Shown: positions 36,483 to 46,057, counted from the first letter of the stretch. The stretch: 64,000 bases of DNA from Candidatus Latescibacterota bacterium (GCA_020633725.1 JACKDC010000007.1:4870-68869); one strand, 5' to 3'. A program made the numbers and translations. Notes: generated from the sequence alone by a model not told the origin.

Positions 36483-37499
36483 ATGCGCGAGCGCGACCGC
36501 ATCGTCATGGCCCACGGCGGCGGCGGCGAGCTGACCCAGCGCCTGCTCGCCGAGCACGTCCTGCCCCGCCTGAACAACGACCTGCTCGGCCCGCTCACCG
36601 ACGGCGCGATTCTTCCGCGCTGGGCGGGCGCCACCTGCATCAGCACCGACTCCTTCGTGGTGCAGCCCCTGGAGTTCCCCGGCGGGGACATCGGCCATCT
36701 GGCCGTCTGCGGAACGGTGAACGACGTGGCGATGATGGGCGCGCGCCCCGTGGCGTTGAGCCTCGGCCTGATCCTCGAGGAGGGCCTGCCGCTGGCCACG
36801 CTCGACCGCGTGCTCGACTCCATCGCGGCCACCGCCGCGGCCGCCGGCGTGCGCGTGGCCACGGGCGACACCAAGGTGGTGGAGCACCGCGGCGGCGACG
36901 GCCTGATGATCAACACCACCGGCGTCGGCGAGCTGCGCCCCGACGCCCGGCTCGACGCGGCGCGCATCGCGCCCGGCGACCGCCTGCTGATCAACGGCGG
37001 TATCGCCGAACATGGGCTGGCGGTCCTGTCCGTGCGGCGGCACCTGGAGTTCGCGACCACGCTGAAGAGCGACGCGGCCGCCCTGCACACCCTGGTGGCG
37101 GCGCTCCTGGACGCCTGCGGCGAGGACCTGAAGTTCCTGCGCGACCCGACCCGCGGCGGCGTGGCGGGCGTGGTCTGCGACCTGGTGGACGCCACGAAGC
37201 TCGGCCTCACGCTGGAGGAGCGGGCGATCCCGATCACGCCCACGGCGCTGCAGACGGCCGAGCTGCTGGGCCTGGACCCACTGGCCGTGGCCAACGAGGG
37301 GAAGCTGCTGGCCGTGGTGGCGGAGTCCGCGGCCGAACGGGCGCTGGCCGCGCTGCGCGCGCATCCCCTGGGTGGGCGCGCGGCGGCGATCGGGGTCTTC
37401 GGCGAGGAGGCGATGCCCTTGCCCGAGCTGATCACGCGCGGCGGCGGACGGCGGCTCGTGAGCCGTCCCTACGGCGAGGACCTGCCGCGCATCTGCTAG
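36483..37499 (+). CDS. hypE: Hydrogenase maturation protein HypE
   Basis: 338 residues of the PurM/SelD superfamily. It dehydrates the carbamoylated C-terminal cysteine to thiocyanate with ATP. The sequence ends in PRIC, the essential cysteine tail. Other motifs are AHGGGGELTQ, STDSFVV, GTVNDVAMMGA and DPTRGGVAG. It starts one base after the hypD stop. The SelD-like fold should not be taken as evidence for selenium metabolism. Confidence 0.96.
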   Translation: MRERDRIVMAHGGGGELTQRLLAEHVLPRLNNDLLGPLTDGAILPRWAGATCISTDSFVVQPLEFPGGDIGHLAVCGTVNDVAMMGARPVALSLGLILEEGLPLATLDRVLDSIAATAAAAGVRVATGDTKVVEHRGGDGLMINTTGVGELRPDARLDAARIAPGDRLLINGGIAEHGLAVLSVRRHLEFATTLKSDAAALHTLVAALLDACGEDLKFLRDPTRGGVAGVVCDLVDATKLGLTLEERAIPITPTALQTAELLGLDPLAVANEGKLLAVVAESAAERALAALRAHPLGGRAAAIGVFGEEAMPLPELITRGGGRRLVSRPYGEDLPRIC

Positions 37500-37506
37500 G
37501 AGGGCC

Positions 37507-37872
37507 GTGCACGAGATGACCATCGCCTGGGCGCTGCTGGAGCAGCTCGACGCGCTGGCGCAGGCCAACGCCCTGGCGCGCATCGACAGCGTGCACGTCC
37601 AGGCGGGCGAGCTGCGGGGGCTCGTGCCCGAGGCCATGCAGCTCGCCTTTCGCGAGGCCGCGCGGGGCGGTCCGGCCGCGGAGGCCACGCTCGAGCTCGA
37701 GATCCTGACGCCCCTCGCCCGCTGCCGGCGCTGCGGCCGCGAGTTCAGGCCGGCGCCGAACAGCTACCGCTGCGCCGGCTGCGGCGAGGCCGACGTGGAC
37801 ATGATCGTGGGCGACGAGATCGTCCTCCGGTCGGTGACCGGAGAAACGCGAACGGAAGAGGACGCGCGATGA
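37507..37872 (+). CDS. hypA: Hydrogenase nickel incorporation protein HypA
   Basis: 121 residues. The N-terminal MHE nickel-binding motif starts at a GTG with GGAGG upstream. The zinc site has two CxxC pairs (CRRCG at about 78-81 and CAGCG at about 92-95). It delivers nickel to the large-subunit precursor together with HypB. It overlaps hypB by ATGA. Confidence 0.94.
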   Translation: MHEMTIAWALLEQLDALAQANALARIDSVHVQAGELRGLVPEAMQLAFREAARGGPAAEATLELEILTPLARCRRCGREFRPAPNSYRCAGCGEADVDMIVGDEIVLRSVTGETRTEEDAR

Positions 37873-38525
37873 AGATCAACGTGGTGAGCAACGTGCTGAA
37901 GGCCAACGACGCGATCGCCCGGGAGAACCGGCGCCTGCTGGACGCGGCCGGCGTGCTGGCCCTCAACATCACGAGCGCGCCGGGCAGCGGCAAGACGGCG
38001 CTGCTCCAGGCCGCGCTGCCGGCGCTGGCCCCGCTGCGCAGCGCGGTCGTGGTGGGGGATCTGCAGACCACGCGCGACGCCGAGCGGCTGCAGGGCGTGG
38101 CCGTCGCCGTCACCCAGATCAACACGGAGGGGGGCTGTCACCTCGCCGCGCAGCAGGTGACGGAGGCGCTCGCCGGGCTGCCGCTGGGCGAGCTGGATCT
38201 GCTCTTCATCGAGAACGTCGGCAACATGGTCTGTCCGGCGGGCTTCGACCTGGGCGAACACCTGCGGATCGCCATGCTCAGCGCGCCCGAGGGGCCGGAC
38301 AAGGTGGCGAAGTATCCGACGCTGTTCCAGCCGGCCGACGCGATCGTGCTGAACAAGATGGATCTGGCCGGCGTGCTGGACTTCGACGCGGGCCTGGTGG
38401 AGTCGGACCTGGCGCAGATCAACACGCGCGCGCCGCTCTTCAAGCTGTCGGCGCGCAGCGGCGAGGGAATGGACGCCTGGCTCGACTGGCTGCGCGCGCG
38501 CGTGGCCGAGCGCGCGAGGGCCTAG
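37869..38525 (+). CDS. hypB: Hydrogenase nickel incorporation GTPase HypB
   Basis: 218 residues of the SIMIBI GTPase class. It has a P-loop SAPGSGKT (36-43), VVVGDLQTTRD, the metal-binding GGCH motif, IENVGNMVCP and the guanine motif NKMD. It lacks the N-terminal CxxCGC or histidine-rich extension found in some HypB proteins, so no nickel-storage role is apparent. It is the last gene of the hypFCDEAB run. Confidence 0.95.
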   Translation: MKINVVSNVLKANDAIARENRRLLDAAGVLALNITSAPGSGKTALLQAALPALAPLRSAVVVGDLQTTRDAERLQGVAVAVTQINTEGGCHLAAQQVTEALAGLPLGELDLLFIENVGNMVCPAGFDLGEHLRIAMLSAPEGPDKVAKYPTLFQPADAIVLNKMDLAGVLDFDAGLVESDLAQINTRAPLFKLSARSGEGMDAWLDWLRARVAERARA

Positions 38526-38575
38526 GGGCCGTCCGGCGGCGGGGCGCCGCCGCCTGCGGCAGGCGGGGGGATGCG

Positions 38576-40477
38576 ATGGAAGAGCGCGGGTCCAGGCAGC
38601 AGCTCCGCGGGCTCCTCGACGAGCTCACGGGCAGCGCGCGCATGCTGCCGCGGGTCTGGGGCCGTCGATCCTTCTGGCAGATCCGACTGCGCTGGTGGGT
38701 GCCGCCGCTGATCGCCGTCGGCGTGGGGGTCGGCCACCTGATCGGCTATCGCTTCCGCGTCCTGCCGATCCTGCTCGTCGCCGCGGGCATCCTCGCCTAC
38801 AACGCCCTGCTCGCCCTGTTCACCCACCGGCTCGCCGCGAATCTCGAACGCGAGCCCCTGCGCGACCGCCGCTGGGTGTTGCTGGAGGTGGGGCTGGACT
38901 ACGCGGCGATGTTCCTGCTCATCGGCCTGACGGGAGGCGTGGCGAGTCCTCTGCTCTTCTTCTTCCTCTTCCACGTGATCTTCGCGGCCATCCAGTTCCG
39001 CGCGGGTACGGCCCAGCTCTTCGCGGGCATCGCCATCGCGGGCAGCTGGGTTCTCCTGGCGCTGCAGTCGGCCAGGGTCCTGTCCTGTCCGGCCATCGGC
39101 TATCTCGACTCGCGGCTGGACTTCCACGACCACCCGGCGCACTTCGTCGCGCAGCTGCTCTTCTTCAGCGGGACGGTGGCGATCACCGCCGTGCTCGCCA
39201 CGCGCATCATGACCCGCCTGCGCACCCGCGTCCGCGAGCTGACGCGGGCGAGCGGCGCGGTGGCGGACCTCAACGACCGCCTCGACCGCCTGCACACCAT
39301 GCTGCGGGTGATCGGACGCGAGCAGCGGCTGCAGCCGATCCTCGACCGCGTCTGCAGCGAGCTGGCGGCGGAGATGGGGGTGAAGATCGTCGCCGTGAAG
39401 CTGCTCAGCGAGGATCGCCGCGAACTGCGCTTCGTGGCCGGGCACGGGCTGCCCGCGGACTTCCTCGAGCGCAAGGTGGTGCAGCTGGCCCGCAGTCCGC
39501 TCAACCGGCGCGTGATCGAGGGCGAGGTGTGGGTGCACGGGCACATCGGTCAGGACGATCGCTTCCAGCTGCAGGCCGAGCTGCTCGATCTCAACATCCG
39601 CTCGGTGGCCTTCGCGCCGCTGAAGCTCGAGGATCGCGTCATCGGGATTCTCGGCGCCTACTGCGTCAAGGCAGATCGCTTCAAGAACGAGGACACGAGC
39701 TTCCTGCGCATCGCCGCCGAGCTGGTGGCCGTGGCGATCGAGAACGGCCGGGCCTGGGAGGCGGTGGAGTCGCTGATGGGCGAGCGTGCGCGCTTCATGC
39801 TGCGCGTGGCCCACAACATGCGCGCGCCGCTGGGGGCGTCGCTCAGCCTGCTCGCGCTCGTGCGGGACGGCAGTCTTGGCGAGGTGGCCGAGCGCCAGCG
39901 CGAGGTGCTCGGGCGCGTGGAGCGGCGGCTCGGCGCGCTGAACCAGACGGTGGGCGATCTGCTCGCGCTAGCGCGCAGCCGCGACCTCACCCGGGAGCTG
40001 CCGGCGGTGACGGTCAAGCCCGCGGAACTGGGCGAACAGCTCGAGGAGATCTTCCTCGCCCGGGCCCAGGCCAAGGGCGTGGAGCTGCGCGTGGCCGTCG
40101 CGCCGGGCCTGCCGCCGCTGCCCAGCCGCGGCGACATCGCGAGCCAGCTGCTCGAGAATCTCGTCTCCAACGCGATCAAGTACACACCCGCCGGCGGCAA
40201 GGTGCGGCTGGTGATGCTGCGCGAAGAGCGCTGGCTGCGCGTCGAGATCAGCGACACGGGCATTGGCATCCCCAGCGCCGAGCAGGCCCACCTCTTCGAC
40301 GAGTTCTTCCGCGCCTCCAACGCCCGCGCGCTTCACGAGGAGGGGACGGGGCTCGGACTGGCCCTGGCCCGCCAGACCGCCGAACGGCTCGGGGGCAGCC
40401 TGCGCCTGGCCAGCGAGGAGGGCGAGGGGACGACGGTCGTGGTCTACCTGCCGCTGGATCCGCCGGCGCCGGCCTAG
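38576..40477 (+). CDS. Membrane histidine kinase with GAF domain
   Basis: 633 residues. About six transmembrane helices (residues 35-215) are followed by a short linker helix and a GAF domain (about 245-395). The HisKA dimerisation domain has H413 in the H-box RVAHNMRAPLG. The HATPase_c domain has an N-box NLVSNAIKYTP, G1 DTGIGIP, F-box FDEFFR and G2 GTGLGLA. There is no receiver domain and no adjacent response regulator. It lies 50 bases after hypB with GGGGG before the ATG, so it may be co-transcribed. A hydrogen-, redox- or quinone-linked signal is an inference; the lone receiver gene at 48288 is a candidate partner. The stop shares CTAG with hybD. Confidence 0.9.
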   Translation: MEERGSRQQLRGLLDELTGSARMLPRVWGRRSFWQIRLRWWVPPLIAVGVGVGHLIGYRFRVLPILLVAAGILAYNALLALFTHRLAANLEREPLRDRRWVLLEVGLDYAAMFLLIGLTGGVASPLLFFFLFHVIFAAIQFRAGTAQLFAGIAIAGSWVLLALQSARVLSCPAIGYLDSRLDFHDHPAHFVAQLLFFSGTVAITAVLATRIMTRLRTRVRELTRASGAVADLNDRLDRLHTMLRVIGREQRLQPILDRVCSELAAEMGVKIVAVKLLSEDRRELRFVAGHGLPADFLERKVVQLARSPLNRRVIEGEVWVHGHIGQDDRFQLQAELLDLNIRSVAFAPLKLEDRVIGILGAYCVKADRFKNEDTSFLRIAAELVAVAIENGRAWEAVESLMGERARFMLRVAHNMRAPLGASLSLLALVRDGSLGEVAERQREVLGRVERRLGALNQTVGDLLALARSRDLTRELPAVTVKPAELGEQLEEIFLARAQAKGVELRVAVAPGLPPLPSRGDIASQLLENLVSNAIKYTPAGGKVRLVMLREERWLRVEISDTGIGIPSAEQAHLFDEFFRASNARALHEEGTGLGLALARQTAERLGGSLRLASEEGEGTTVVVYLPLDPPAPA

Positions 40478-41028
40478 TCGGGCGCCCCCCGCCGCCACCA
40501 GAGCTCGGGTTCCGCGGGCACCGGGCGCGCCGCGCCGGGACAGCCCAGGCGCTCCAGCTCGGCGAGGACCGCCGCCTCCACCGCGGGCAGGGCGGCCGCG
40601 ACGGCGGGGCTGAGCTCCGTGCCCTGGGCGATGCTCGCCGGCACCACGCCCACCAGCAGGACCTCCGCCGGACCGCCGCCCGCGAACTCGGCCGTGAGCA
40701 GCGCCTCCTTGATGGCGGGGTCGTGCGGCGTCGTGCGCAGGGTGGGCGGATGGGACAGCAGCTGCTCCCTGCGGTAGCAGTGCACGCTGCCGGGCGGTCC
40801 GTCGGCGCGCACGGAGTCGACGATGATCAGCGCCTCGATGTCGGCGAGATAGGGCGCCAGGTCCATCCCCGGCGTGCCGAGCTCCAGCACGCTCACGGAG
40901 TCGGGAAAGGTGTAGCGGGCGTCGAGCAGCTTGACGACGTGCGGGCCGACGGAGTCGTCGCTCATGAGCACGCTGCCGATGCCGAGCACGGCGACGGCCG
41001 GAGCGATGGGCTCCGGCCGTCCCTGCAC
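40474..41028 (-). CDS. hybD: [NiFe]-hydrogenase maturation protease (HybD-type)
   Basis: 184 residues of peptidase family M52. It shows the N-terminal GIGSVLMSDDSVGPHVV with an acidic nickel-sensing residue, VLELGTPGMDLAPYL, and IIVDSVRADGPPG with a second acidic ligand. It removes the 16-residue tail of the HybC precursor after nickel insertion. The GTG at 41028 has GAGG upstream and begins 11 bases after hybC. A longer frame to 41058 would overlap hybC. It is the last gene of hybOABCD. Confidence 0.9.
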   Translation of the reverse strand: MQGRPEPIAPAVAVLGIGSVLMSDDSVGPHVVKLLDARYTFPDSVSVLELGTPGMDLAPYLADIEALIIVDSVRADGPPGSVHCYRREQLLSHPPTLRTTPHDPAIKEALLTAEFAGGGPAEVLLVGVVPASIAQGTELSPAVAAALPAVEAAVLAELERLGCPGAARPVPAEPELWWRRGAPD

Positions 41029-41038
41029 GCTTCCTCTC

Positions 41039-42742
41039 TCAGCAGACCGTCGTGACACGCGCCAGCTCCTTGCCCTCGGGATCCAGCGTGTGGATCGCGC
41101 AGGCGAGGCAGGGGTCGAAGCTGTGGATGGTGCGCAGCACCTCGAGCGGCAGCTTCGGATCGACCACCGGGTTGCCCATCAGCGAGGCCTCGTAGGGGCC
41201 CTTCTGGTTCGCGGCGTCCCGCGGACCGGCGTTCCAGGTGGACGGCACCACCGCCTGGTAGTTGTCGATCTTCCCGTCGGTGATCACCGCCCAGTGGGAG
41301 AGCGCGCCGCGCGGCGCCTCGTGGAAACCGAAGCCGCGGATCTCGTGCTTCGGGAAGACCGGCGGGTTGAAGATCTGCGTGTCGCCTCTGCCGATGTTCT
41401 CCACCAGCAGGCCCCAGTGCTTGGCCGCCATTTCGGTGAAGACGCAGGCGCGGATGGCCCGGGCCAGATGCCGGCCCAGCGTGGAGTGCAGCACCGCCGG
41501 GCTCAGCGTCGTGCCGGCCACCTTGCCCGCGTGATCCAGCGCCGCCTTCGCCCAGCGCTGCGTGGGCTCGTGTCCGGAGGCGAAGCCCACCAGCACCTGG
41601 GCGAGCGGGCCCACCTGCATGGGCTTGCCGTCGAAGCGCGGCGCCTTGACCCAGCTGTACTTGCCGTCGTCCTGGAAGTCCGTGTAGCTCGGCTCGGTCA
41701 CCTCGTCGTAAGGGTGGCGCGCCCAGTCGCCGTCGTACCAGGAGTGCGCGATGCTCTCGGAGACCGCGTCGCGGAAGCGGGCGTCCTTGAAGCTGTCGAT
41801 GGTCTGCACCGTGCCGAGGTCGCCCCCGAAGATCGTGCCGCCGGGCAGGTCGAAGCTCGCGCCCACGGTGTCCAGCGGCAGGTCGGGCACCGCGAGGTAG
41901 TTGGTCACGCCGGCGCCGTAGCCCAGCCACTCGGGGTACATCGCGCCGATGGTGGCCACGTCGATGAAGTAGACCTGCTGGACGAAGGCCGTGACCTCGT
42001 CGATCAGCTCCTTGATGTGGAAGAGCTTCTCCATGTTCAAGGTGGCCTGGTTGTCCAGATTGATCGCGTTCGCCACGCCGCCCACCTGCAGGTTCTGGAT
42101 GTTCGGCGTCTTGCTGCCCAGGATCGCGACGATCTGGTTCGCCTTGCGCTGGTACTCCAGCGCCTGGAGGTAGTGGTTCACCGCCAGCAGGTTCACCTCG
42201 GGCGAGAGCTTCATGGCGGGATGGCCCCAGTAGCCGTTCGCGAAGATGCCCAGCTGTCCGCTGGCCACCAGCTTCTCCAGCCGCGCCTTCACGGCCTCCA
42301 GTTCGCGCCGGCTGTTCCGCGGCCAGGGCGAGATGCTCTCGGCCAGCTTGGCCGTGGCGGCGGGGTCGGCCTTGAGGGCCGAGACCACGTCCACCCAGTC
42401 CAGCGCCGAGAGATGGAAGAAGTGCACGATGTGGTCGTGCAGCCCGTGGGCGAGCAGGATCAGGTTGCGGATGTACTGCGCGTTCATCGGCACGGGCAGG
42501 TCCAGCGCGTTCTCCACGGTGCGCACCGAGGTGATGGCGTGGACCGTGGTGCACACGCCGCAGAAGCGCTGCGTGAAGACCCAGGCGTCGCGCGGATCGC
42601 GCCCCTGCAGGATGTTCTCGATGCCCCGCCACATCTGGCCCGAGGACCAGGAGTTCGCCACCTCGCCGCGCTCCACCTCCACGTCGATGCGCAGGTGCCC
42701 CTCGATACGGGTGATGGGATCGATGGTGATGCGCTGACTCAT
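41039..42742 (-). CDS. hybC: [NiFe] hydrogenase large subunit, group 1 (HybC-type)
   Basis: 567 residues. It carries the Ni-Fe site of the periplasmic uptake hydrogenase. The L1 motif is RFCGVC (C61, C64) and the L2 motif is DPCLACAIH (C545, C548, H551), all Cys and no selenocysteine. A 16-residue extension follows His551 and is the expected HybD substrate. It has no signal peptide, since it is exported with HybO through Tat. The ATG overlaps the hybB stop (ATGA), and GGAGGA precedes it. The gene order matches E. coli hydrogenase-2. Confidence 0.96.
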   Translation of the reverse strand: MSQRITIDPITRIEGHLRIDVEVERGEVANSWSSGQMWRGIENILQGRDPRDAWVFTQRFCGVCTTVHAITSVRTVENALDLPVPMNAQYIRNLILLAHGLHDHIVHFFHLSALDWVDVVSALKADPAATAKLAESISPWPRNSRRELEAVKARLEKLVASGQLGIFANGYWGHPAMKLSPEVNLLAVNHYLQALEYQRKANQIVAILGSKTPNIQNLQVGGVANAINLDNQATLNMEKLFHIKELIDEVTAFVQQVYFIDVATIGAMYPEWLGYGAGVTNYLAVPDLPLDTVGASFDLPGGTIFGGDLGTVQTIDSFKDARFRDAVSESIAHSWYDGDWARHPYDEVTEPSYTDFQDDGKYSWVKAPRFDGKPMQVGPLAQVLVGFASGHEPTQRWAKAALDHAGKVAGTTLSPAVLHSTLGRHLARAIRACVFTEMAAKHWGLLVENIGRGDTQIFNPPVFPKHEIRGFGFHEAPRGALSHWAVITDGKIDNYQAVVPSTWNAGPRDAANQKGPYEASLMGNPVVDPKLPLEVLRTIHSFDPCLACAIHTLDPEGKELARVTTVC

Positions 42743-43932
42743 CTTGTTCCTCCCTGTAGCTGCGGGCCGGACCCGGCGGCGAGGATCGGGTAGCGTTTCA
42801 CGATGACGATGTAGAGGACGATCTCGAGGGCCACGAGTCCCGTCGTGATCAGCAGCTCGGGCACCGTCGGGAAGTAGCTCCAGGACGGCCCCGGATGGTA
42901 GGTGATCAGATAGGTCGAGAAGCGATAGAGCGAGCCGGCCAGGACGATCATGAACGCCCCGCGGAACAGGCAGCCCGGCGCCTCCCGCCGGGAGCGCGAC
43001 TGCAGCAGGAAGGCCGGCAGCAGGAAGAGCAGCATCTCCACGAGGAAGAGGATCGAGGCGCCGTCCATGGCGGCGAGCGCGCCGAGGCGACCGCGCAGGG
43101 CGATGTCCCCGATCCGCAGCGCGACGTAGAGGAAGAGCAGCCAGGAGGCGATGCGCGCCAGGTTCGACAGCATCGCGGTCTCGCGCGGGCGGCGGAAGAC
43201 GCGCGCCGAGAGGCTGGACTCCATCACCACGACGCCGAAGCCCATCGCGATGCAGGAGATCAGGAAGAGCAGGGGCAGCAGCGGGGTCTGCCAGAGCGGG
43301 TGCATCTTGTGGCTGCCGAGCAGCATGACGCCGCCGAGCGAGGACTGGTGCATCGTCGGCAGCAGCAGGCCGAGCGCGATGATCCAGATCAGCGCCTTGT
43401 CCAGCGCCGGCGACACCCGCGCGGCGAAGCGGGCGAGGCCGGGCCTGCCGCTCTGCTGCCAGCGCTCGAGGAAGACCGGCGCCATCTCGATCCAGAGCAC
43501 GACGATGTAGGCCATCACGCAGAGCGCGACCTCGAGCAGGATCGAGTTGAGGTTCCACTTCCCCCAGCTGATGGGCAGCTTGTAGAGGTTCCAGTAGCGC
43601 CCCACGTCGACGACGATGCCCACGCTCGCCAGCGAATAGCCCAGCGCGCTGGTGAGGATCGCCGAGCGCATCAGCGGGTGGAAGCGCGCCCTGTTGAGGA
43701 TGTAGACCAGGATGGCCACGGCGTAGCCGCCGCAGGCGAGGGCGGTGCCGGTGACGACGTCGAAGGCGATCCAGATCCCCCAGGGATAGCCGTCGCTGAG
43801 GCCGGAGACCGCGCCGATGCCGCTGGCGAAGCGCCAGACCATCATCGCGACGCCCACGGCGACCACCAGCAGCAGGAACTTCATGGGACCGGTCAGCAGC
43901 CGGCCGCCCACGGGTTCGGCGTGTCCGCTCAT
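42739..43932 (-). CDS. hybB: HybB-type NrfD-family quinone-reducing membrane subunit
   Basis: 397 residues with about ten transmembrane helices and the NrfD/HybB pattern (DGYPWGIWIAFDVVTGTALACGGY, MHQSSLGGVMLL, LYRFSTYLITYHPGP). It receives electrons from HybA and reduces menaquinone, and may link this to the proton-motive force as proposed for hydrogenase-2. It overlaps hybA and hybC by ATGA on both sides. Confidence 0.93.
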   Translation of the reverse strand: MSGHAEPVGGRLLTGPMKFLLLVVAVGVAMMVWRFASGIGAVSGLSDGYPWGIWIAFDVVTGTALACGGYAVAILVYILNRARFHPLMRSAILTSALGYSLASVGIVVDVGRYWNLYKLPISWGKWNLNSILLEVALCVMAYIVVLWIEMAPVFLERWQQSGRPGLARFAARVSPALDKALIWIIALGLLLPTMHQSSLGGVMLLGSHKMHPLWQTPLLPLLFLISCIAMGFGVVVMESSLSARVFRRPRETAMLSNLARIASWLLFLYVALRIGDIALRGRLGALAAMDGASILFLVEMLLFLLPAFLLQSRSRREAPGCLFRGAFMIVLAGSLYRFSTYLITYHPGPSWSYFPTVPELLITTGLVALEIVLYIVIVKRYPILAAGSGPQLQGGTR

Positions 43933-44804
43933 GACTTCACCTCCTGGCTGACGCGCGCGGCGCGCTTGCTGCGCCAGACGGCCACGCCCAGCGCGGCGTA
44001 GAGCGCCGCCGGGGCGATGAAGCCCTTGTAGATGCTGTGCTGGATGGTCTCCGACAGCGCGGGCGTCGGTTCGTCACCGAGGTCGGGCAGGCCGAGGTCC
44101 TCGAAGGCGAAGCCCGCCTTTGCGAGGTAGAGCACCTGGGTGCCGCCCGCGTCGTGCTCGCCGTAGATCTTCGGATGGTAGCGCTCGGGCTCGGCCGCGA
44201 GGCGCGCGCGGGCGTCCGCGAGCAGCTCCCGGTAGTCGCCGAAGATCACGGCCTCGCGCGGACAGACGTCGCAGCAGGCCGGGATGCCGCCCTCGGCGAG
44301 CAGGTGGTTGCACATCTCGCACTTGACGATCCTGGGCTTCGGCGTGTCCCACTGGAACTTGGGGACGTTGAACTGGCAGGCCACCTGGCAGTAGCGGCAG
44401 CCCACGCAGCGCGTCGGATCCCAGGTCACGATGCCGTACTCGCGCTTCTGGAAGGACCCCATCATGCAGGCGCTCACGCAGCCGGGGTCCACGCAGTGCA
44501 TGCACTGGCGCTTGATGTAGGACCAGGCCGTCTCGCCCTTGTTCAGCTTGATGATGTTCTTGCAGTTGGCGCTCAGGTCGCGGGGCTCGTAGTAGAGGTC
44601 GGCGCCGTCGGGATAGGGCACGTGGTTGGCCTCACGACAGGCCACCATGCAGGCCTTGCAGCCGATGCAGCGGCTTGCGTCGTAGAGCATGCCCACCGCG
44701 TCGGCCGGCGCCTCCCGGCGTTCGCGCGCCGCCGCCGGCGCGGCGACCGCGGTCGCGCCGAGCGCGGCGACGGCCTTGAGCGCGTCGCGTCGCGTCATGC
44801 TCAT
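43929..44804 (-). CDS. hybA: HybA-type Tat-exported ferredoxin subunit
   Basis: 291 residues. A Tat signal (MTRRDALKAVAALG) is followed by four cysteine clusters (CIGCKACMVAC, CMHCVDPGCVSAC, CVGCRYCQVAC, CEMCN...CCDVC) for four [4Fe-4S] centres. A C-terminal transmembrane helix (GFIAPAALYAALGVAVW) anchors it. It links HybO to HybB on the periplasmic face. GAGGAGG precedes the ATG, which lies one base after the hybO stop. Confidence 0.93.
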   Translation of the reverse strand: MSMTRRDALKAVAALGATAVAAPAAARERREAPADAVGMLYDASRCIGCKACMVACREANHVPYPDGADLYYEPRDLSANCKNIIKLNKGETAWSYIKRQCMHCVDPGCVSACMMGSFQKREYGIVTWDPTRCVGCRYCQVACQFNVPKFQWDTPKPRIVKCEMCNHLLAEGGIPACCDVCPREAVIFGDYRELLADARARLAAEPERYHPKIYGEHDAGGTQVLYLAKAGFAFEDLGLPDLGDEPTPALSETIQHSIYKGFIAPAALYAALGVAVWRSKRAARVSQEVKS

Positions 44805-44805
44805 C

Positions 44806-45927
44806 TCAGGCCTCCTCGTCGTGGCCGCCGCCGAGCTTGCGCGAGGCCATGATGCCGGCCCCGACGATCGCCCCGCCGATCGCGCCGGCGACGCCCGTCG
44901 CCACCGGGCTGATGCCGGGCTTCTCGTCGTGGACGGGCGCGTAGGTGTCGGGCGGGTTCTTCCGCTCGATCTCGATGGTCTGCCAGGTGGGCACGTTGAA
45001 GGCGAGCGCCTGCTCGGTGCAGCCGTGGCAGGGAGCGCCGATGCCGATGGGCCAGGCGCCGTCCACCTCGCCGAAGTGCTTGCGCGAGCAGTTGGCGTGG
45101 GTGGCCGGGCCCTTGCAGCCCAGCTTGTACATGCAGTAGCCCTCCATGTGGCCCTTGCCGCCGTAGGTCGTCGAGAAGCGGCCGGCGTCGAAGTGCGGGC
45201 GGCGGGGGCAGTCCTCGTGGATCGTGCGGCCGTAGGCGAAGAGCGGACGGCCCTTCGCGTCGAGGGCGGGCAAGGTGCCGTAGGTCGCGTACTGCAGCAC
45301 CGTGCCGAGGAGGTTGTAGGGGTTGGCGGGGCAGCCGGGCAGGGTGACCACGGTCTTGTCCGTCAGCACCATGGGCGTGCCCTTGGCGCCGGTGGGATTG
45401 GGATTCGCCGCGGGGATGCCGCCGAAGGAGGCGCAGGACCCGATGGCGATGATCGCGCCGGCCATGTCCGCCGCCTCCTCGAGGATCGACAGCGCCGTGC
45501 GCCCGCCGATCTTGCAATAGATGCCGCCGTCCTTGGTGGGCGTGGCGCCCTCGGTGACCAGCACGAACTTGCCGCGATTCGCTTCCATCGCCGCGTGACG
45601 CGCGGCCTCGGCCTGGTGTCCCGCCGCCGCGCAGAGGGCCTCGTGGTAGTCCAGGGAGATCAGGTCGAGAAGCAGCTCGGCCAGACCCGGGTGGGAGGTC
45701 CGCAGCAGCGACTCCGTGCAGCCGGTGCACTCCTGGAAGGAGAGCCAGATGACCGAGGGCTTGCGGCCGGCCTCGGCGGCGCGGGCGAAGTCGAGTGCGG
45801 CGCCGAGGGGCAGGCCGATCGACGCCGCGGCGAGGGTGCAGACCTTGAGGAAGGACCTCCTGTCCATCGCGGACGGTCCCTCGGTCTGCAGTCCTGGATA
45901 CTGAGCAAGGGTGGAGATCGGGTCCAT
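44806..45927 (-). CDS. hybO: [NiFe] hydrogenase small subunit, group 1 (HybO-type)
   Basis: 373 residues. A Tat signal (MDRRSFLKVCTLAAA, RR at 23-24) directs export of the HybO-HybC pair. Cluster ligands are ECTGC (C67, C70), GSCASFGG and PGCPANP (proximal), and GCKGPATHANC...GAPCHGC for the medial and distal clusters. The proximal motif has Gly rather than the extra Cys of oxygen-tolerant group 1d enzymes, so a standard oxygen-sensitive enzyme is expected. A C-terminal helix (about 345-365) anchors it. GAGGAGG lies four bases before the ATG. Confidence 0.96.
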   Translation of the reverse strand: MDPISTLAQYPGLQTEGPSAMDRRSFLKVCTLAAASIGLPLGAALDFARAAEAGRKPSVIWLSFQECTGCTESLLRTSHPGLAELLLDLISLDYHEALCAAAGHQAEAARHAAMEANRGKFVLVTEGATPTKDGGIYCKIGGRTALSILEEAADMAGAIIAIGSCASFGGIPAANPNPTGAKGTPMVLTDKTVVTLPGCPANPYNLLGTVLQYATYGTLPALDAKGRPLFAYGRTIHEDCPRRPHFDAGRFSTTYGGKGHMEGYCMYKLGCKGPATHANCSRKHFGEVDGAWPIGIGAPCHGCTEQALAFNVPTWQTIEIERKNPPDTYAPVHDEKPGISPVATGVAGAIGGAIVGAGIMASRKLGGGHDEEA

Positions 45928-46029
45928 GGTGCCTCCTCGAGCAGATGGTGCAGGAGGTGCGGCAACGTTTGTTAACCTGGTGGCCGCTGTCCTGCGAGCG
46001 CCGTGACGCTGGCCGTACGACTCCCCGCA

Positions 46030-46057
46030 ATTGTAGCGAGAAGCCGGACCCAATCAA
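46030..46057 (-). promoter_or_regulatory. Promoter of the hybOABCD operon
   Basis: On the minus strand TTGATT (46052-46057), 16 bases, then TACAAT (46030-46035), about 103 bases upstream of the hybO ATG. The leader of roughly 95 bases between start site and ATG contains no ORF and no recognised riboswitch. No FNR or other dyad of known type is evident. Confidence 0.6.

Noticed and set aside
36483..37499. The PurM-like gene as selD
   Set aside because: The PRIC C-terminus and position inside the hyp operon identify it as hypE.
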